From the NCBI GenBank assembly GCA_013398275.1, contig VZSE01013599.1:37221-101220 (forward strand): DNA of 64,000 nucleotides, given 5' to 3'. The notes below the pieces were generated by a model, which saw only the letters and a program-made list of their open reading frames with translations, was not told the DNA's origin and did not search any database. How positions within the stretch are numbered: position 1 is the stretch's first letter; each line of letters starts with the position of its first letter. Source of the stretch: Promerops cafer. Lineage: Eukaryota > Chordata > Aves > Passeriformes > Nectariniidae. A program made the position numbers and the translations under genes. This document shows positions 59,716 through 64,000 of the stretch, in pieces.

Positions 59716-61790
59716 ATGGAAGGGCGATCTCTTGCCACTGCCCTGCAGGGAGGAGAGGTGAGAGTGGCAGCAACAGTGGTCAGGAGGGCAAGACAGAAAT
59801 CTCCATGTGCCACAGGACACCACGGCTGCTGTTGGAGCTGCTGCCAGGCTCTCCCTTGGCACAGGGGTGGCTGTGCTGTGCTTTGTCCCAGGGTGACAAA
59901 GGGGGCTCTTCCCTCCTTTGCTTCCTGGAAAAGGATTCTTCTGGAGCCCCTGTGGATTGGACAGAAGATGGGGAGCAGCAAAGTGCCATGGCTCTGCTAT
60001 TTCACTTCTGCCAGAGCCTGAGGCCAGGCTAGTGCCTGCTGCCTTGCTGTGGGAGAGGATAAGGCATGTGCCTGTTTGCAGCAGCCCCGCTTACTGCCCC
60101 TATTCCTCCCTCCCATGTCAGCAGGAGCAGCCAGTGCCTGTGCAAGGCATCCTCGTATCCTGGAAGGGTCTTCCTGGCAGGAACTGCCAGGCTCTGCCCC
60201 AGCCCTTTGCCTGGGGTGTTGTGAGTCCCCATCTGCCACAGAGCCAGCCCTCGGGCCCCATCCCACGGCACACACGGGCCAGCACAATCAGCACCTCTCC
60301 ACATCCCCTCTTCCCACTTCTCCATCCAGCGTGTCTGCACACGCTGACAGTCTCAAAGAAAGGGGTTTACCAGCTCTGTTCTCAGAAAGGCTCACCTCTT
60401 CCTGTCTCCTCTGGGCAGGAGATGTCTGTGAGCCTTCCAAAAAAGGCTGTGGGGAGCTCTTTGACATGAGGTTATCATTAGGCTGTGATGGTGGGTGAAG
60501 GAGAGATCCCCAAACCTCTCTCCAGTGGAGCCACGGGGCTGATCCCCAGCAGTGTCACCATGAGGGCTGGTGGCACCTGTGGGCCAGCCCCAAAAACGAG
60601 GGGGGCTGCCACATGCAGTGCTATGAGCTGACAGATGTGGCTGCGCTGGGGCATTGGCAGCCCCCGGGCTGAGCTGAGCCCTTCCATCCCAGCACGTTTC
60701 CTACAGAGTGGGATATCACAGCCTCCCAGACTGGAGCTGCCACCCCAGTCATTCCGCTGGCTCTCTGTGCCGAGCCTCAGCCACAGGCAGGCACCGAGCT
60801 CCCGCCGTGCCCAGGGTCACACACAGGCAGCAGCAAACAGCCCCAGGAGCCTGCACGGCTTCCAAAGGCCAACAAACCTTTCCATGGCCCAGCACAATAA
60901 ACACACACGCGGCTTGGGCACAAAAACAAGCCCAGGCAAGCAGTTCCCTGCCCAGGTGCTTAACCCTTTCCAAGCCTTGCTGGCTCAGCTGACAGACCAG
61001 GGAGTCACCGGAGCCCTTCCCTCTCCCACCCCAGCTTTTCTGCATCCCACCTTGTAAGAGCAGGGTGTATCCTCCCCCTCCACCTCTGCCCAGAGCCTCC
61101 ACACTCCTGTGGGTTTTGGCTGTAACCCCACTGAGCTGCTCCCTCAACAGTGCATTTAGATGAACAGTCAGCCCGTTTCCAGGGCAGCATGCTTTTGCCT
61201 TAGCCAAGCGTTCTTTCTGGAACCATGACAGCGTCATGCTTGTCTCACTGCCTGCTGCAATGAGATTCTTGGGCTCCTGACCTGCTGTCGTGACTGTGGG
61301 TGTGTTTTTAGGGTCAATGCAGCTGTCTTGTCGCCTACGAGAGCAACAGATGCCAGACATGAGCATTTTGTGAGAAGAGGGTGCTGTGGATAAGGGTAAA
61401 AGAGATTCCTGCCCCAGGCTACCATTCCTCATATCAACCCAACGAGGCAGCAGGGAAGAACTGAAGAAAGCAGAGATGAGGTATGTCTGCGATTCAGTGT
61501 TATTTGGGGAACCACTCCCCAGCTTGGACAGCGCTGATGTCAAACCAGGCCTATGAGCAGAAGCAGTCCTGTGCATAACTGTGTGCCAAAACAAAACGAA
61601 CTGTCTGCACAACGAGCAGATGTGTCTGTGTTCCTCCTCACTGACCTGGAGCCCAGAGTCCTCCCTGCGTGCAGGTATCCTCCCTGTCCAACCCAGCCCA
61701 TGACTCCAGCGAACTGCAGCTTCACCCACTCCAGGCCAGTGGGGTGAAATTTAGGGACCAAGCCAATTGCAAGGAGCAGGACCCTCTGAG
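59716..61790. other. Unassigned region with long - strand open frame
   Basis: No gene was recognised. A - strand frame of 326 codons (60749-61729) is open but lacks recognisable domains, and its residues look like translated non-coding GC-rich DNA. Confidence 0.45.
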
Positions 61791-61794
61791 CTGT

Positions 61795-62230
61795 GACAGA
61801 AGGGATGGGGCAGCACTCGCGAGTGCTGCAGCAAAGGCTCTCTCTGGGAGAGGTGCAAGGCAGCGGTGCAGCTGCCCCCGGCAGCCCCCCGACCATCCCC
61901 GGCCGGCATCCGCCGGGAGGAAAAGAGCCCATCGGCAAAGGATGCGCCGCTTCCCCTGGGCGCTCACCGGATGGCTGATAAGGAACAAACCCACCCATGC
62001 CTGGCCCTCGGTCAGGGCCCTTCGCTGGCCCCCCAGCCCGAATGGGAGAGGCTGCGAGGAAGGGACACACGTCCTTTGCCCTTTTCGGCTCTCGAAAGGG
62101 CCCCGCGGAGCTCGCACCTCGCTCTGCCCGCGGGGAAGGCTCCGGCGCAGCTTCCCGAGCTGGAAGAGCCTTGCCTCTCCTGCGGCAGACAATGCCATCG
62201 TGCGGCAGCTCCTGCTTCCTCGGCTGACAT
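61795..62230. promoter_or_regulatory. CpG-rich block, possible promoter CpG island
   Basis: This is the densest CpG stretch of the window, with many GCCGGC, CCGCGG and CGCGAG-type words, while the flanks are CpG-poor. It has no transcript evidence and no recognised first exon. Either strand could be served. Confidence 0.45.
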
Positions 62231-62489
62231 CCAGGCCAGCAGCCGAGTGACATTCACTTTCCTTCTGTTCCCACCAAAAAAACTTGTAAAGCGTGATAAA
62301 GGACAGTTTGGATATCGACAGAGATTTGGTTAATAATTTCAGAAAAGGGGGTTACAAAACTAATGGGAAATGCTCTGACAAGGATTTTGGCTCGTGGGAC
62401 CGCACCCAGAGCAAAAGGCTGTTTTGTTTCAGGGTCTGTTTGTTCTGGGGTTTTACTTCTATGAATCTTAGCCACTAAAATAGGGTCTA

Positions 62490-62494
62490 ATGAT
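62490..62494. repeat. Target-site duplication, left copy
   Basis: ATGAT directly precedes the LTR and is repeated exactly at 62908-62912. Confidence 0.8.
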
Positions 62495-62907
62495 TGTTAT
62501 AGGTAAATAATATGATAGTTGGCTCTCACAATTAAGGGGTGAATATGTTAAGAGAGGTTCTGTAGATGATAGGAATGTTTCCCTCCCCCATACGTTGTTA
62601 TCACGGGACAGCCCTAGTAGGTGGGGTATTTGGGAGGGTCGGCCTGTTCCTTTGGCAACTCCCGACTTCCAATCAAGGTGTGAGAAAGTGATCTCCACCA
62701 CTGAGCAGCGAAGAAGGAGCCGATTGACAAGACTTTGGGAAGGACTGGGGGTATAAAAGGTAGAACATCCATTTTGTAGGTGAGTACATGGTGGTTGAGC
62801 TGTTGCTCTCAGTGCTGTTTGTTTCTTCTTGTTCAATCTCCTGTTGTATTCTACTAAGGTTTTAATAAACCTTTTGAAATTAAAAGGTGAGCATCGTTTT
62901 TCTCGCA
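62495..62907 (+). mobile_element. Solo LTR of an avian endogenous retrovirus
   Basis: This 413-bp element starts TGTTATAGG and ends TCTCGCA, giving the TG...CA ends of an LTR. It has a TATAAAAG box at 62752-62759 and AATAAA at 62864-62869, in the spacing of U3-R-U5. An exact 5-bp target duplication flanks it. No gag, pol or env sequence lies beside it, so it is a solo LTR left by recombination between two LTRs. A 5-bp duplication suits an ERVL-type element. The intact duplication and promoter motifs suggest a fairly young insertion. Confidence 0.85.
62752..62759 (+). promoter_or_regulatory. LTR TATA box
   Basis: TATAAAAG lies 105 bp upstream of the LTR's AATAAA. It could still drive transcription rightward. 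Confidence 0.7.
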
Positions 62908-62912
62908 ATGAT
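62908..62912. repeat. Target-site duplication, right copy
   Basis: ATGAT immediately follows the CA end of the LTR. Confidence 0.8.
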
Positions 62913-64000
62913 GAATCAGGGTGGGGTGGCCTCATGTTCTTCACTTCTGAAGGATGCCACAGGCTGGAGATACCAGTGTGTCCTTTGGGTCTGCACGAAT
63001 GGGATTTTGGATTTTCAGAGTTCCATTGCTGCTCCTTCCAGGTGAGCCAAGATATGGCCAGTGGCACAAATGATCCCCACCAGACATTCTCTACAATGGC
63101 TTCTGGATCCCAGGGCAGACTGGTGGAACATTGTAATCGAAAGTTTGTCAGAGGGGCAGAGAAACCCCTAACTGTGAGTACCCACTGTGACTGGGCCCCA
63201 GCTGTGCTATGACTGGAAACTCCCCTCGTGTCCCTCCTCTCCCTGCCCTGCCTGTTGTCCAGCAGCACTGTGAAGCTGCAGACCCCCTCCCCACCTCTCT
63301 GTGCCGAGCTCCTGTTGGTGGGGGCTGTCCTGGGGCCGTAGGGAACACCGTGTGTTGCTTCAGGGACAATCCGGTGTCTTGTCTCTGTGCCACCAGAGCC
63401 AAGTGAGACCAATGTAAAGCTGAAGCCATGAGGGTGTGCTTCTTCCCATCCCCTTTGTGTGGCAGTAATCCCTTCTGTCAGGTTGGAGATGCCCTTGTCT
63501 AATGCTCTTGCTTAATCCACAGAATAATCCAGGGAGGAAGTTGGGCTTTCAGTCACTTCAGTAGCTGAAGAGAATGTCCCAGAATAATCCCCACTTTACT
63601 TCTTTTCAGTTAGAAGCCCACAGATATTTCCAGCTGCTGTCTGTGTTGCCCCGTGTGTCTCTCTTGTTGCCTGTATGTTTCTTGCCAGTATTTGCATGCA
63701 GGTGCCTTTTCTTCTGGNCCAGTATTTGCATGCAGGTGCCTTTTCTTCTGGAATGCCTCAGTGCCACCTCCTTTGTTTCTCCCAACTGTTGGTGACCCCT
63801 CAGAGTGCAGAGGACCTGTGTCTCCTGGTTCATTTATTACTGGCCCTTATGTGGTTTTACCATCCCTCTGTAGTTGTGTGGTTGCATTGTGGCTGAAACT
63901 GGTAAGCTCTTTAGAAGAAGTTTTCTTATGCTAAGCCAGTGAATGCTTCTACACGTGATCACATGGAATTTCACTTACTCTGAAGGACTCAATGAATGAA
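62913..64000. other. Unassigned sequence right of the LTR
   Basis: About 1.1 kb without a recognised gene. It contains the assembly join at 63718. A 314-codon - strand frame (62468-63412) runs across the LTR and is judged fortuitous. Confidence 0.5.
63685..63751. repeat. 33-bp exact duplication flanking a single N (assembly join)
   Basis: Bases 63685-63717 and 63719-63751 are identical and are separated only by the N at 63718. This is what unmerged overlapping contig ends look like. It is probably not biological. Confidence 0.85.

Noticed and set aside
62468..63412. 314-codon - strand frame over the LTR
   Set aside because: It runs antisense through the LTR and both flanks, so it cannot be a retroviral gene; no domain seen.
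1..64000. CRISPR arrays, tRNA or rRNA genes, operons
   Set aside because: None seen; the repeats found are eukaryotic micro- and minisatellites and LINE/LTR remnants. A tRNAscan run was not possible.

Overview
This is vertebrate nuclear DNA, almost certainly from a bird. It has spliced genes with GT-AG introns, several CR1 non-LTR retrotransposon fragments of the avian type, and a short solo LTR of an avian endogenous retrovirus. No bacterial or viral coding units are present. Gene order and protein features suggest the region corresponding to chicken chromosome 11 / human 16q; that is recalled knowledge, not tested here.

Region 1 (1 to about 29.4 kb, + strand) is the 3' part of RANBP10. Eleven coding exons run from the middle of the SPRY domain to the stop codon at 28846-28848 and encode about 485 C-terminal residues: SPRY end, LisH, CTLH, a Ser-rich linker and CRA. 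The 5' exons lie left of the window. The introns hold CR1 remnants (4.9, 7.6 and 8.7-9.7 kb), AT-rich simple repeats and no other gene that I can support.

Region 2 (about 29.4-36.6 kb) is intergenic, with no supported gene.

Region 3 (36.6-54.3 kb, - strand) is a compact chemokine cluster. In the direction of transcription it is CX3CL1 (fractalkine; 54204 to 49430, 440 aa, CX3C motif, mucin stalk and transmembrane segment), then a CCL17-like CC chemokine (42715 to 41678, 93 aa), then a second, CCL22/CCL17-like CC chemokine (38071 to 36845, 87 aa). All three have the classic three-exon chemokine structure with intron phases 1 and 2. The two CC genes share homology in exon 1, intron 1 and the TATA region, so they are tandem duplicates. 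Consensus NF-kB sites lie about 180-230 bp upstream of the CCL17-like and CX3CL1 start codons. The products would be secreted or membrane-bound leukocyte attractants.

Region 4 (54.3-64 kb) has no recognisable gene. It contains a CR1 3' end (about 59.2-59.7 kb), a GC/CpG-rich block (61.8-62.2 kb) that may be a promoter of an unseen gene, a 413-bp solo LTR with a perfect 5-bp target duplication (62495-62907), and an assembly join at a single N (63718) flanked by a 33-bp exact duplication.

The most interesting material is the lineage-specific arrangement of the chemokine cluster: duplicated CC genes side by side, CX3CL1 at the end, and RANBP10 as neighbour. I found no evidence of an entirely new kind of system.
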